DNA of 64,000 bases from Armatimonadota bacterium (GTDB lineage Bacteria; Armatimonadota; DTGP01; JAKQQT01): the NCBI GenBank assembly GCA_036504095.1, contig DASXVS010000048.1, positions 62,001 to 126,000 of the forward strand. The letters are read 5' to 3'. The notes under the pieces were generated by a model, which ran no database searches, was not told where the DNA came from, and worked only from the letters and a program-made list of their open reading frames with translations. Of the stretch, positions 37,214 through 45,954 are shown in pieces. The number at the start of each line of letters is the position of its first letter. The stretch's first letter is position 1. Position numbers and translations under genes: made by a program.

Positions 37214-39001
37214 GTGAGAAGATTACTCCTGCTGCCCGTCCTAGCTGCCGGGCTTCTTTTTGCCGCTCCGCTGCGGGCCCAGACCTCTTCATCGATGGAT
37301 CTGGCCGGCACGTGGAAATTCTTCAAAGGCGACAACAAGAGCTACGCCCAGTCGCAGTTTGACGACGCGCTTTGGAAGGATGCCACCGTCCCGGGCACGT
37401 GGCAGGATCAGGGCAACCCGGATCTCAAGGGGTTCGCGTGGTACCGAAAGCACGTTGCCCTTCCCGCGCGGTGGGGGAGTGACCCTCTCGTCACCACCGG
37501 TAAAGCCGTCCTGTACCTGGACCTCGGCAAGATCGCCGACGCCTACGAGATCTATTGGAACGGCGGCATCATCGCGGCCGGAGGCAAACTGCCGCCAGCC
37601 TATGCGGCGGCGACGGGGGACGTTCACGCCGGGGTTCCCGCAGACAAATCCACGTTTGGCGGCGACAATGTGCTGGCGGTCCGCGTGTACGGCCAGGGCA
37701 CCGCGAGCGGCATCGTGGGCGGTCCGCTTTCGCTTCGCGAGCCCACTTTCGCCGACTACCTCAACGTCTCAATCGTCGGCAAGGATAATCGCGCGGAGTT
37801 CACCGGCCCCGATGGGCTGACCTTCGATATCGTTGTCGAAAATCAGGGCGATGCGGCCTGGCAAAAGGGCACAGTGATGGTTTCCGTCCTCGATGGCGCC
37901 GGCAAGACCATCGTCACCTCGCCAATGATGGTTGACGTGAACCCGCAGAAGGTCTATCGCGCCACGCTGCAATTGAAAGAGTCCGACCTCAACCCCGGCA
38001 TCTACACCGTCAACGCCGCCACTCAGATGGGCGGGGCTACGTTCCAGACCACCTCCAAGACCTTTGTCTTCAACCCGGGCGGAATCCGCAGCACGACCTT
38101 CAAAACGCCGGACCAGATCAAGGCCTTCACCGCCAAACTGGACACCTTCTGGAAGACCACGCTTACCGCGGTGAAGGCGACTCCTCTCGCCCCAACAGCC
38201 GTTCAAGACACCGCGAAGTCCACGGACAAGGTGAAAGTCTATAAGGTCACGTTCGCCGGGCTCAAGGGCCAGACCATCTATGGCTGGTATTGCGTTCCCG
38301 CCGCCGCGGCCAAATCCCCGGGCGTGGTGGTGCTCCCCGGGTACGGCAACAATAGCATCGAGCCGCCCACGCTCCTCGCCGAGAGCGGCTTCGCCGCCCT
38401 CGCCATTAACGTGCTCGGCTCGGATGTTGACTCCAAAACGTATCCGTCCGAGGCAGATTCGTACGCAAAGGGTGGATTCGCCGATCCCAACACGTTTGTG
38501 ATGCGCGGAATGGTAGTGGCCGGCATTCGTGCCGTTGACTTCCTCGCGCAGCGACCGGAAGTCCGGGCCGACCGACTCGGTGTTGCCGGTATGAGCCAGG
38601 GGGGAGGGCTTGCCCTCGACGTGGCGGCGCTTGAACCCCGCGTCGTCGTGGCCGTCGCCAGTTCGCCTGCCGCCGATTTCCCGCGCATGTTCAGCCAGGC
38701 GCGGCGGAACCCGGCCAGCGGATTCCTCACCGGGCTCGATGCGGCCGAAAAGGCCCAGCTTGAGCAGACGATGGCTTACTTCGACCCGGCTTTCCTTGCG
38801 GCGCGAATCCGGATACCAACGCTCATCAGCCTCGGTATGAAAGACGACATCGTCCCACCGGAGACCGCTTATACCGTCAAGAACTCCATCCCGCAGGGCG
38901 TGGCCGTGATGATTCAGGCGGACGAAATGTCCGGCCATCAGGTCACCCCGTCACAGGCATCGGCCAGCCTCCAGTGGCTCACGAAGTTCCTGATCGGCTG
39001 A
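37214..39001 (+). CDS. Secreted carbohydrate esterase: GH2-like sugar-binding domain plus acetyl-xylan-esterase-like hydrolase
   Basis: A 595-residue exported protein with a signal peptide (residues 1-22). Residues about 28-180 form a jelly-roll domain like the GH2 sugar-binding module (FDDALWKDATVPGTWQDQG, FAWYRKHVALP). A linker domain follows, then an alpha/beta hydrolase from about residue 330 related to acetyl xylan esterases: nucleophile GMSQGG (Ser461), Asp in GMKDDIVPP, His in SGHQVTPS. It probably removes acetyl or other esters from plant polysaccharide. GTG start at 37214 with AAAGGA seven bases upstream. Confidence 0.75.
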   Translation: MRRLLLLPVLAAGLLFAAPLRAQTSSSMDLAGTWKFFKGDNKSYAQSQFDDALWKDATVPGTWQDQGNPDLKGFAWYRKHVALPARWGSDPLVTTGKAVLYLDLGKIADAYEIYWNGGIIAAGGKLPPAYAAATGDVHAGVPADKSTFGGDNVLAVRVYGQGTASGIVGGPLSLREPTFADYLNVSIVGKDNRAEFTGPDGLTFDIVVENQGDAAWQKGTVMVSVLDGAGKTIVTSPMMVDVNPQKVYRATLQLKESDLNPGIYTVNAATQMGGATFQTTSKTFVFNPGGIRSTTFKTPDQIKAFTAKLDTFWKTTLTAVKATPLAPTAVQDTAKSTDKVKVYKVTFAGLKGQTIYGWYCVPAAAAKSPGVVVLPGYGNNSIEPPTLLAESGFAALAINVLGSDVDSKTYPSEADSYAKGGFADPNTFVMRGMVVAGIRAVDFLAQRPEVRADRLGVAGMSQGGGLALDVAALEPRVVVAVASSPAADFPRMFSQARRNPASGFLTGLDAAEKAQLEQTMAYFDPAFLAARIRIPTLISLGMKDDIVPPETAYTVKNSIPQGVAVMIQADEMSGHQVTPSQASASLQWLTKFLIG

Positions 39002-39007
39002 CCCACC

Positions 39008-39078
39008 GGGAAATGGAAATGGGGAACTGAGGAAACGGGGAAATGCGACCTAACCGGACCATTTCCCCGTTTCCTCAT
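39008..39078. repeat. Inverted repeat of the GGAAATG heptad type
   Basis: Words GGGAAAT, GGAAATG, GGGAACT, GAGGAAA run at about period 7 from 39008. Bases 39028-39045 and 39060-39077 are an exact 18-base inverted repeat with a 14-base loop. It follows the esterase stop and may end its transcript. Confidence 0.85.
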
Positions 39079-39109
39079 TTCTGAATCGCGTCCGCCTTGC
39101 CCGTGGCCC

Positions 39110-39115
39110 TATAAT
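39110..39115 (+). promoter_or_regulatory. -10 box very close to the hisD start
   Basis: Perfect TATAAT ending nine bases before the hisD ATG, which would give a leaderless or near-leaderless mRNA. GGGAG also lies four bases before the ATG, so a normal Shine-Dalgarno start from an upstream promoter is an alternative. No good -35 is seen. Confidence 0.4.
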
Positions 39116-39124
39116 GGGAGCGTC

Positions 39125-40426
39125 ATGCAAGTTATTGATACACGCACAACTTCGGCGCGGGAGATCCGCGCAAGGCTCACCCGCTCCGCATCGCTCGGTG
39201 ATGCCGCGAAAGAAGCCGCCGTCCGGGATATCATCGAGGATGTCCGCGCGCGCGGCGACGAGGCCCTGCTCGATTACGGCCGTCGATGGGATTGCCCCAA
39301 ACTGGAAACCCTTCGCATCACGCCGGAAGCCATCGCCGCCGCCCATGCCGCGTGCGATCCCACCCTGCTTGAAACGATGCGGGGCTCAAAGGCGAACATC
39401 GAGCGATTCCATCGCCAGCAAATGCCCCGATCATGGTTTGACGGCGCACAGGATGGAATCATCCTCGGCCAATTGGTCCAGCCTGTGCACACCGTCGGCC
39501 TCTATGTCCCCGGCGGTACGGCAGCCTACCCCAGTACGGTGCTGATGACGGCGGTCCCTGCCCTCGTGGCCGGCGTGAGCCGCATCATCATCTGTACCCC
39601 GCCGGACAAGAGTGGTCAGGTTAACCCGCTGGTCCTCGCCGCCGCCCACGAGTGCGGCATTTCGGACGTCTTCGCCGTCGGCGGCGCGCAGGCGATCGGC
39701 GCGATGGCCTACGGCACGGAGACTGTCCCGGGCGTCGACGTGATCTGCGGGCCCGGCAACATCTACGTCTTGCTGGCCAAGAAGATGGTCGTCGGCAGCG
39801 TGAACATCGAGAGCCTTCCCGGCCCGAGCGAGATTTGCGTGGTCGCCGACGACACCGCCAATCCGCGCTTCGTTGCCGCGGATATGCTCAGCCAGGCAGA
39901 GCATGGAGGCGTGGGCGCGAGCAGCGCGGCCGTGCTCATTACTCCGTCAAGGGCTCTCGCCGATGCCGTGCAGGCCGAGCTGGCACGCCAGGCCGCCACA
40001 CAGAGCCGCCGCGCCATCCTGGAACAGGCGCTCGAAGAGGCCGGGCTCATCGTCATCACCCGCGACGTGGATGAGGCGCTCGACCTCGCCAACCTGATGG
40101 CGCCGGAACACCTCGAACTGGAGATCGAAAACGCCTGGAACCGCCTGAGCAAGGTTCGAAACGCGGGCGCCATCATGATCGGCCCGTGGAGCACTGAGCC
40201 GGTTGCCGACTACTGGGCGGGGCCAAGCCACGTGCTCCCCACGAGCGGGACCGCTCGTTTCTACGGCCCACTGAGCGTGGACATCTTCCTGAAAAAATCG
40301 AGCATTGTCTGCTACGACGAGGCACGCCTCCGCGAGGCCGCTCCAAACGTTATCCGGTTCGCCGAAGCCGAAGGGCTTGATGCCCACGCCAACGCCGTGC
40401 GCGTTCGGGTGGAGGATCCGGCGTGA
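39125..40426 (+). CDS. hisD: Histidinol dehydrogenase
   Basis: Zinc- and NAD-dependent enzyme for the last two steps of histidine synthesis (histidinol to histidine). 433 residues. Family motifs present: GLYVPGGTAAYPSTVLM, GNIYVLLAKKMVVGSVNIES, the zinc and substrate region DMLSQAEHGG, and APEHLELEIENAW and GPSHVLPTSGTARF near the end. First gene of a his cluster that continues through hisB, hisH, hisA, hisF and hisI. Confidence 0.98.
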   Translation: MQVIDTRTTSAREIRARLTRSASLGDAAKEAAVRDIIEDVRARGDEALLDYGRRWDCPKLETLRITPEAIAAAHAACDPTLLETMRGSKANIERFHRQQMPRSWFDGAQDGIILGQLVQPVHTVGLYVPGGTAAYPSTVLMTAVPALVAGVSRIIICTPPDKSGQVNPLVLAAAHECGISDVFAVGGAQAIGAMAYGTETVPGVDVICGPGNIYVLLAKKMVVGSVNIESLPGPSEICVVADDTANPRFVAADMLSQAEHGGVGASSAAVLITPSRALADAVQAELARQAATQSRRAILEQALEEAGLIVITRDVDEALDLANLMAPEHLELEIENAWNRLSKVRNAGAIMIGPWSTEPVADYWAGPSHVLPTSGTARFYGPLSVDIFLKKSSIVCYDEARLREAAPNVIRFAEAEGLDAHANAVRVRVEDPA

Positions 40427-41406
40427 CCGATCTCGGAAACGGAATCTGGGCCTCGGACACCGCTCTGCGCCTCGGTCCAAGCGTGGACGCCATCGTTTTC
40501 GACGTGGATGGGGTTCTCCTGAACGTCTCCGGCTCTTTTCGAAAATGCATTTCCGCGACGACGCAGTTCTTCCTCGCTAAGACGCTCGGCTGGGAAGGCG
40601 GCGGCGAGTATCTGCCTGTCTCCGAGACGGAGCTCTTCAAACGCGCCGGAGGATTCAACAACGACTGGTCGCTGGCGGAATGCGCCATCCTTCTGTTTCT
40701 GTGCAAGGGAACCGCCGCGGATGGGACCTCCGCCGCACTGCTCCGCGCCCTCCCGCCGAGCACGGCGGAATACACCGCCGAGATCGGCCGGCGTGGCGGC
40801 GGCGAGGATAACGCCGTAGCCTGCCTGACCGACGCCTTCCCGGCGGACATCATCCAAATCGCACGCGCGCTCTGGGACAAGGATGTCATCGATCGCATCT
40901 TCATGGAGATGTACGCCGGGCGAACCCACTGCAAGCGCGTATACGGCTTCGAGCCGACGCTCGTGGACCAGGAGCGTGGCGAGCTTCTGAACGAGACTGT
41001 GCTGCTCGACACGCCCGCACTCACGGACCGGTATCGCTACGGAATCGTCTCCGGACGCCTACGGGGCGAACTCGATGTCGCGCTCGAAATGACCGGCCTT
41101 CGCGGCCTGATCGATAGGGCGGCGACGATGACCGCGGACGATGGACTGCATAAGCCCGATCCGAACGGCCTGATCGTTCTCGCTGATCGCATGAGTTTTG
41201 CTGCCGCTGCGTTCGTCGGCGATACCCTCGACGACATGCGGACGGTTCATAATTACAGGAAGGTTCGCACCGAGCCGGGCTATCTGGCCTGCCAGGTTCT
41301 CAGCGGGCCCGCGGGAGAAGCGAACCGGCAGTTTTTCGCCGATCACGGCGCCGACGTCGTAGCGCCGGACGTTAATGCCCTGATGCGTTGGTTTGAATCG
41401 CTGTGA
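40423..41406 (+). CDS. HAD-superfamily phosphatase in the his operon
   Basis: A 327-residue HAD subfamily IA-type hydrolase. Motif I is VFDVDGVLLNVS, with the two catalytic Asp; motif II lies in YRYGIVSGR; motif III Lys in DDGLHKPDPNG; motif IV in FVGDTLDDMRT. The N-terminal form resembles the uncharacterised TIGR01548-type HAD proteins. It overlaps hisD by four bases (GTGA). No PHP-type or HisB-fused histidinol-phosphate phosphatase is in the cluster, so this protein is a candidate for that missing step; that is inference from position. The start is GTG at 40423. Confidence 0.8.
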   Translation: MTDLGNGIWASDTALRLGPSVDAIVFDVDGVLLNVSGSFRKCISATTQFFLAKTLGWEGGGEYLPVSETELFKRAGGFNNDWSLAECAILLFLCKGTAADGTSAALLRALPPSTAEYTAEIGRRGGGEDNAVACLTDAFPADIIQIARALWDKDVIDRIFMEMYAGRTHCKRVYGFEPTLVDQERGELLNETVLLDTPALTDRYRYGIVSGRLRGELDVALEMTGLRGLIDRAATMTADDGLHKPDPNGLIVLADRMSFAAAAFVGDTLDDMRTVHNYRKVRTEPGYLACQVLSGPAGEANRQFFADHGADVVAPDVNALMRWFESL

Positions 41407-41470
41407 AAGAGTCGGCGGACTCCTGATTCGAAGTCGGCCTTCGCCGACTGAGAAATCAAACTCACGTACC

Positions 41471-41491
41471 CGGAACTCGGAACTCGGAACT
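41471..41491. repeat. Three exact CGGAACT heptads before hisB
   Basis: CGGAACT at 41471, 41478 and 41485, followed by AACAACC and the hisB ATG at 41499. No Shine-Dalgarno. A separate small inverted repeat AGTCGGCG/CGCCGACT lies just upstream at about 41409-41450. Confidence 0.9.
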
Positions 41492-41498
41492 AACAACC

Positions 41499-42086
41499 AT
41501 GTCACGAACCGCAACAGTCGAACGAAACACCAAGGAGACGCAGATCCGCCTGTCCATTGACCTGGACGGCAGGGGCAGCGCTTCCGTCAATACCGGGGTG
41601 GGCTTCCTGGATCATATGCTCACGCTCTTTGCGCACCACGGACGGTTCGACCTGCAGATCACCGCAAAGGGTGATCTGCATGTTGACCCGCACCACACGG
41701 TGGAGGATGTGGGCATCACGCTGGGCCAGGCGGTTGCCAATGCGCTGGGCGACAAGGCCGGCATCTTGCGCTACGGCAACTTCACGGTCCCGATGGACGA
41801 AGCGCTGGTCATGTGCGCACTGGACCTCAGCGGCCGGCCCTATCTCATGCTGGACGTCAGCCTGCCCGCCACTCGGCTCGGCGAAATGGATACCGAACTT
41901 GTGGAGGACTTCTTCCAGGCAGTGGCGAACAACGCCCTGATGAACCTGCACATCCGTCAGTTGAGCGGGCGCAACACCCATCACATTATCGAGGCCGGTT
42001 TCAAGGCCTTTGCCCGCGCCCTCGACGCCGCCGTTCAGCTCGATCCCCGTGTAGAAGGGATCCCCAGCACGAAAGGTACGATCTAG
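41499..42086 (+). CDS. hisB: Imidazoleglycerol-phosphate dehydratase
   Basis: Manganese-dependent dehydratase for the sixth step of histidine synthesis. 195 residues, the monofunctional form without a phosphatase domain. Metal motifs are [23 protein letters not shown], and the second-half copies [22 protein letters not shown]. The start is ATG with no Shine-Dalgarno, seven bases after the CGGAACT array. Confidence 0.98.
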   Translation: MSRTATVERNTKETQIRLSIDLDGRGSASVNTGVGFLDHMLTLFAHHGRFDLQITAKGDLHVDPHHTVEDVGITLGQAVANALGDKAGILRYGNFTVPMDEALVMCALDLSGRPYLMLDVSLPATRLGEMDTELVEDFFQAVANNALMNLHIRQLSGRNTHHIIEAGFKAFARALDAAVQLDPRVEGIPSTKGTI

Positions 42087-42156
42087 GGGCTGAGGGGCAA
42101 GAGCTGAGGGCGGTGATTTCATGTCTCAACCCCCAGCCCGCAGCCCTCGGCCCTCA
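42087..42156. repeat. Period-7 array GGGCTGA / GCCCTCA between hisB and hisH
   Basis: Ten heptads in register fill the gap. The left part is GGGCTGA, GGGGCAA, GAGCTGA, GGGCGGT; the right part ACCCCCA, GCCCGCA, GCCCTCG, GCCCTCA is roughly complementary. It ends five bases before the hisH ATG. The heptamer is the same as in the nuoK-nuoL array. Confidence 0.9.
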
Positions 42157-42161
42157 GTCTT

Positions 42162-42773
42162 ATGGATATCGCAATCGTTGACTATGGCGTTGGCAACCTG
42201 CGCAGCGCGCAGAAGGCCATCGAGCACGGCGGACACGAAGCCGTGATCACCGCGGACGCGGCTGTTCTGCGCGCGGCCCCGCGCATCATCCTGCCCGGCG
42301 TGGGCGCGTTCGGCGCGGCCATCACCCAACTGCGTGAGTCGGGGCTCGATGACGTCGTCATGGACGCAGCGCGAAGCGGCAAGCCTGTGCTCGGAATCTG
42401 CCTCGGCATGCAGCTCCTCTTGTCGAAGGGGTACGAACTCGGCGAGTGGGACGGTCTCGGCCTCGTGCCTGGCGATGTGGTGAAGTTCGACGCGCCCGGC
42501 CTGAAGATTCCGCAGATCGGCTGGAATACCATCGAGCCAACCGGCACGTCACCGCTGTTGAACGGGGTAGACGACGGCATGATGTTCTACTTCGTCCACT
42601 CGTTTTACTGCCGTCCCGCAGACGCTGCGGCGATCGGCGGAACGACCGAATTCGGCGGACCGTATTGCAGCGTGATCGCTTCAGGCAATATCCATGGCGC
42701 CCAGTTCCACCCGGAAAAGAGCGGCAAAGCAGGGCTTCGCTTCCTCAAGAATTTCGCGGAGTTGCCCTCATGA
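42162..42773 (+). CDS. hisH: Imidazole glycerol phosphate synthase, glutaminase subunit HisH
   Basis: Supplies ammonia to HisF for imidazole ring closure. 203 residues. The nucleophile is in GKPVLGICLGMQLL and the His/Glu pair in AQFHPEKSG; the oxyanion strand PQIGWNTI is present. Starts IAIVDYGVGNLRS, the usual N-terminus. Overlaps hisA by four bases (ATGA). ATG with no Shine-Dalgarno, directly after the heptad array. Confidence 0.98.
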   Translation: MDIAIVDYGVGNLRSAQKAIEHGGHEAVITADAAVLRAAPRIILPGVGAFGAAITQLRESGLDDVVMDAARSGKPVLGICLGMQLLLSKGYELGEWDGLGLVPGDVVKFDAPGLKIPQIGWNTIEPTGTSPLLNGVDDGMMFYFVHSFYCRPADAAAIGGTTEFGGPYCSVIASGNIHGAQFHPEKSGKAGLRFLKNFAELPS

Positions 42774-43492
42774 CCGTGATTCCCGCGATCGATATTCGTG
42801 GCGGACAGTGCGTCCGCCTGCACCAGGGCGACTACGCTCAGGAAACCGTTTACGGCGCCGACCCGGTGGAGATGGCCCTCCGATGGGAAGCCGAGGGCGC
42901 CGAGCGCCTCCACGTGGTCGACCTGGACGGCGCGCGAGACGGCGAGGGGATGAACCGCGCGATCGTGGGCCGTATCGCGGCCGCGTTGAAGATTCCAGTT
43001 CAGACCGGCGGCGGCCTCCGCAACGCGGATACAATCCAGATGATGCTGGATGCCGGCGTTCAGCGCTGCATCGTGGGGACAACCGCGGCGGTTGAAAGCG
43101 ATGCGACGCGCTCGCTGTTTGAGCGCTTCGGTGACGCGCTGATTCTCGGACTGGACGCGCGCGACGGCTTAGTGGCCATCAGGGGCTGGCGCGAGGTCAC
43201 GGATCAGACAGCCGTTGAGTTTGCCCGTCAGATGGTCGGCATCGGGGCCCGCCGAATCATCTACACCGATATCGCGCGGGATGGCGCGCTCACAGGCCCG
43301 AATCTGCCCGCCCTGGGAGCGATGGCAGGGGCATCCGGCGTGCCAATTATCGCCAGTGGCGGCGTGAGTACGCTGGAGGACATCCGCGCGCTGAAGGAAC
43401 TGGAACCGCTCGGTGTCGAGGCCGCCATCACCGGCAAGGCGATCTATGTGGGCGCGTTCTCTCTACGGGACGCCATCGCTGCCGGAACATAG
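42770..43492 (+). CDS. hisA: HisA: ProFAR isomerase
   Basis: Opens the ribose of ProFAR to give PRFAR, the HisF substrate. 240 residues, a single TIM barrel. IPAIDIRGGQCVRLHQGDY carries the first catalytic Asp; IYTDIARDGALTGPN the second. VQTGGGLRN and ASGGVSTLEDI bind the phosphates. The frame is open from 42446, but the overlap with the hisH stop (ATGA) and the family N-terminus fix the start at 42770. Confidence 0.98.
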   Translation: MTVIPAIDIRGGQCVRLHQGDYAQETVYGADPVEMALRWEAEGAERLHVVDLDGARDGEGMNRAIVGRIAAALKIPVQTGGGLRNADTIQMMLDAGVQRCIVGTTAAVESDATRSLFERFGDALILGLDARDGLVAIRGWREVTDQTAVEFARQMVGIGARRIIYTDIARDGALTGPNLPALGAMAGASGVPIIASGGVSTLEDIRALKELEPLGVEAAITGKAIYVGAFSLRDAIAAGT

Positions 43493-43497
43493 GAACA

Positions 43498-43630
43498 ACC
43501 ACAAAGACACTAAGACACAAAGGGCGAGTGGTGAGGACTGGGCGCAGATAGTGGGCGAGGTGCAACACTTCGAATGGTCGCCATTCTACGGAGAGTTTAT
43601 TATCGCTTTGTGCCTTTGTGTCTTTGTGGT
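43498..43630. repeat. CTTTGTGN octamer inverted repeat between hisA and hisF
   Basis: Arm 43498-43522 (ACCACAAAGACACTAAG at its start) and arm 43606-43630 (CTTTGTGCCTTTGTGTC at its start) are near-complementary over 25 bases, separated by 83 bases that contain no gene. Same family as 24933-24991. The right arm ends 16 bases before the hisF ATG. Confidence 0.85.
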
Positions 43631-43646
43631 CATCTGCTGAAAACTT

Positions 43647-44438
43647 ATGCTTGCCAAACGTATTATCATCGGACTCGACATCAAGGATGGCCGCGTCGTC
43701 AAGGGCACGAAATTCGTCAACCTGCGCGACGCCGGCGACCCCGTGGAACTCGCCGCGCTCTACGACGCCGAAGGCGCGGACGAGATCACCTTCCTGGACA
43801 TCACCGCCAGCCACGAACGCCGCGGCCTCATCTTCGACCTGGCCCGGCGGGTCTCCGAGATGATGTTCATCCCGTTCACAGTTGGCGGGGGAATTACCAC
43901 GGTCGACGATTTTGCGGGGATCATGGCGGCCGGCGCGGAAAAGGTGTTCATCAACACCTCCGCCGTGACCACACCCGAACTCATCACCCAGGCGTCCGAC
44001 CGCTTCGGCGCGCAGGCGGTGGTCGTGGCGGTGGACGCGAAGGCGCGGCACGAACGAGACGAAAACGCGGAAGCGTTCGCATCCGGGTACGAGGTCTACA
44101 TTCACGGAGGGCGCACTCCCACAGGGTTGGACGTGGTAAAATGGGCACAGAGGGTCGAGGAACTCGGCGCGGGTGAACTCCTCCTGACGAGCATGGAAAC
44201 CGACGGAGTGCAGCAGGGGTTTGACCTGGGGATCACCCGCGCGGTCGCCGACAGTGTCGGCATACCCGTGATTGCGTCCGGCGGCGGCGGCACCCCGCAA
44301 CACCTTGTGGACGGCGTCACCGAAGGGCATGCGGAGGCTGTGTTCATCGCCAGCATCGTGCACTACCGCACATATTCGATACGCGAATGCAAGCAGGCGA
44401 TGCACGACGCGGACATTCCGGTTCGCTTGAAATGGTAA
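43647..44438 (+). CDS. hisF: Imidazole glycerol phosphate synthase, cyclase subunit HisF
   Basis: Forms imidazole glycerol phosphate and AICAR from PRFAR and ammonia. 263 residues, a TIM barrel. IIIGLDIKDGRVVKGTKF holds the first catalytic Asp; LLTSMETDGVQQGFDLG the second. FTVGGGITTVDD and IASGGGGTPQHL bind phosphate. The AICAR product feeds purine synthesis, but no direct link to the pur genes is seen. Confidence 0.98.
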   Translation: MLAKRIIIGLDIKDGRVVKGTKFVNLRDAGDPVELAALYDAEGADEITFLDITASHERRGLIFDLARRVSEMMFIPFTVGGGITTVDDFAGIMAAGAEKVFINTSAVTTPELITQASDRFGAQAVVVAVDAKARHERDENAEAFASGYEVYIHGGRTPTGLDVVKWAQRVEELGAGELLLTSMETDGVQQGFDLGITRAVADSVGIPVIASGGGGTPQHLVDGVTEGHAEAVFIASIVHYRTYSIRECKQAMHDADIPVRLKW

Positions 44439-44508
44439 CATACTGAGTCAACGCCTTACCGATCCCGCGCGCTGTGCCGTCTGTGTGACCCCGTAATCCT
44501 TCCAATCA

Positions 44509-45102
44509 ATGACTGCTACATTCGCCAATATAATTGTGCGCTCCGGCGACCAGACGGCCGTCGCGGCCGCCGTGCGCCAGCTACCGCGGCGCCTCGGCGC
44601 TCTCGTGGCTCCGCCCGTGGACAAATGGACCGCGGTGTTTGACGAGGCGTCCGATCAACCGGATGAAGACCGGCTAAGCGGCTATACCGTGATGCTGAGC
44701 GCCAGGCTGAATACCGTTGCGGTCGGGTTCATGGTCTATGAGAGTGACGTCCTCCTCTACACGCTCGCCGAAAACGGAAAGCTGGTCGATCAGTTTTCCA
44801 GTTGGCCGGATTACTTCGACGAATCCCTGCCGGACAGCGAAATGGAAGCGCTGTCCGGCGATCCGAGGTGCCTGGCGCGCCTGGCGCACGTATCGCCGGC
44901 CCAGGTTAACCATATCCTGGAAGGCGAGCACGATTTCGCCGAAGAGAAACTCGCGGAGCTCGCGCGTCTGCTCGGCCTTCCTCTGAGTATCACCCACTGG
45001 GGGTACAACGATCTCCTGAATCCTGAGACTGATCAGCCCGCGGACCGCGCGGCTTTCATCGAAATAGCCCAGGCCTTTCCACTCTCGGATCCCGAGTCTT
45101 GA
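44509..45102 (+). CDS. Conserved protein of unknown function between hisF and hisI
   Basis: A 197-residue soluble protein. The first 120 residues include SGYTVMLSARLNTVAVGFMV and YESDVLLYTLAENGKLVDQF, then a Trp-Pro-Asp-Tyr-Phe stretch; this resembles a widespread uncharacterised family that I recall by pattern only. Residues about 120-165 (LARLAHVSPAQVNHILEGEH, then FAEEKLAELARLLGLP) look like a small helix-turn-helix-like bundle. Same strand as the his genes, 70 bases after hisF and 33 before hisI, so probably cotranscribed. Whether it has a role in histidine synthesis is unknown. Confidence 0.6.
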   Translation: MTATFANIIVRSGDQTAVAAAVRQLPRRLGALVAPPVDKWTAVFDEASDQPDEDRLSGYTVMLSARLNTVAVGFMVYESDVLLYTLAENGKLVDQFSSWPDYFDESLPDSEMEALSGDPRCLARLAHVSPAQVNHILEGEHDFAEEKLAELARLLGLPLSITHWGYNDLLNPETDQPADRAAFIEIAQAFPLSDPES

Positions 45103-45112
45103 CCGCCGATCC

Positions 45113-45133
45113 CTGACACCTGACACCTGACAC
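45113..45133. repeat. Three exact CTGACAC heptads before hisI
   Basis: CTGACAC at 45113, 45120 and 45127, followed by CC and the hisI ATG at 45136. The array occupies exactly the place where a Shine-Dalgarno would lie. Confidence 0.95.
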
Positions 45134-45135
45134 CC

Positions 45136-45504
45136 ATGATTGAAACAAGCACACTTAAATTTGACGACAAAGGCCTCTTAACCGCAGTCATCCAGGACGA
45201 TGTGAACGACGAAGTCCTGATGGTCGGTTTTATGAATGAGGAAGCCGTTCGACGGACCCTTGAAACTCGCCGCGTGACCTACTGGAGCCGCAGCCGACAG
45301 AAATACTGGATCAAAGGCGAGACCAGCGGGTTCACACAGGAGCTTCAAAGTGCGTATTACGACTGCGACAAGGATGCCCTGCTTCTGCGTGTCATTCAGC
45401 AGGGCGCCGCGTGCCACGAGGGGTATCGTTCCTGCTTCTTCCGCCGCATCGACGAAGGCGACGAACCGGTTATCGTTGCCCCACAACTGGTCAAACCGTA
45501 CTAG
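45136..45504 (+). CDS. hisI: Phosphoribosyl-AMP cyclohydrolase
   Basis: Third step of histidine synthesis: opens the adenine ring of PR-AMP. 122 residues, the single-domain form without fused HisE. VGFMNEEAVRRTLETRRVTYWSRSRQKYW-type motif is present (WSRSRQKYWIKGETSG), with the metal-binding YYDCDKDALLLRV and the Cys pair in CHEGYRSCFFRR. Starts two bases after the CTGACAC array. HisE, HisG and HisC are not in the window. Confidence 0.97.
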   Translation: MIETSTLKFDDKGLLTAVIQDDVNDEVLMVGFMNEEAVRRTLETRRVTYWSRSRQKYWIKGETSGFTQELQSAYYDCDKDALLLRVIQQGAACHEGYRSCFFRRIDEGDEPVIVAPQLVKPY

Positions 45505-45552
45505 AGGGCCCTATCAGGTAGCGCCGGCATCGGCGGAACACCCCTTCGAATC

Positions 45553-45900
45553 ATGGATAGTCAGCATATAAATGATGCGGTTCGCGAGTTCCTGGGAGAC
45601 AGTGCTCCAGCCTCGGAACTGCGCCTTTGGCGCGAGGCTCTGGAACAGCGCCTGAACCGCCTGCGCGCCGAGGCGGCCCAGGACCCGCAAACACACGAAG
45701 CGTTGCGCCTGAAGATCGCCCACCTTGAAAAGCAGGTGCATGCCCTGATGGAGGAGGAAGCGATCTCCGGTTTCGTGGAAGAAACCGTCCGCGCTTCCGT
45801 CGCCGATGTGGGCGGGGGCAGGATAGATCGCGGGTCGAAGGAGTCCGAGGTGCCACCCTGGGCCGATTTCGACGTGGATGACATCCCTGACAACTCCTGA
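45553..45900 (+). CDS. Small hypothetical coiled-coil protein
   Basis: A 115-residue acidic, soluble protein. Residues about 22-75 are charged and heptad-patterned (LWREALEQRLNRLRAEAAQ, then LRLKIAHLEKQVHALMEEEA), predicting a coiled coil. The tail WADFDVDDIPDNS is acidic. No family recognised. It follows hisI by 48 bases and is likely in the same transcript. A GTAGCGCCGGC-type word lies in the gap. Confidence 0.6.
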   Translation: MDSQHINDAVREFLGDSAPASELRLWREALEQRLNRLRAEAAQDPQTHEALRLKIAHLEKQVHALMEEEAISGFVEETVRASVADVGGGRIDRGSKESEVPPWADFDVDDIPDNS

Positions 45901-45954
45901 TCGCAGGCTCGAGCTCACTGCCCCGAACGCAATTGGAATGAAGGCCAACCCCTG

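Noticed and set aside
42446-42769. Upstream extension of the hisA frame
   Set aside because: It lies within hisH in another frame; HisA family length and the ATGA overlap set the start at 42770.
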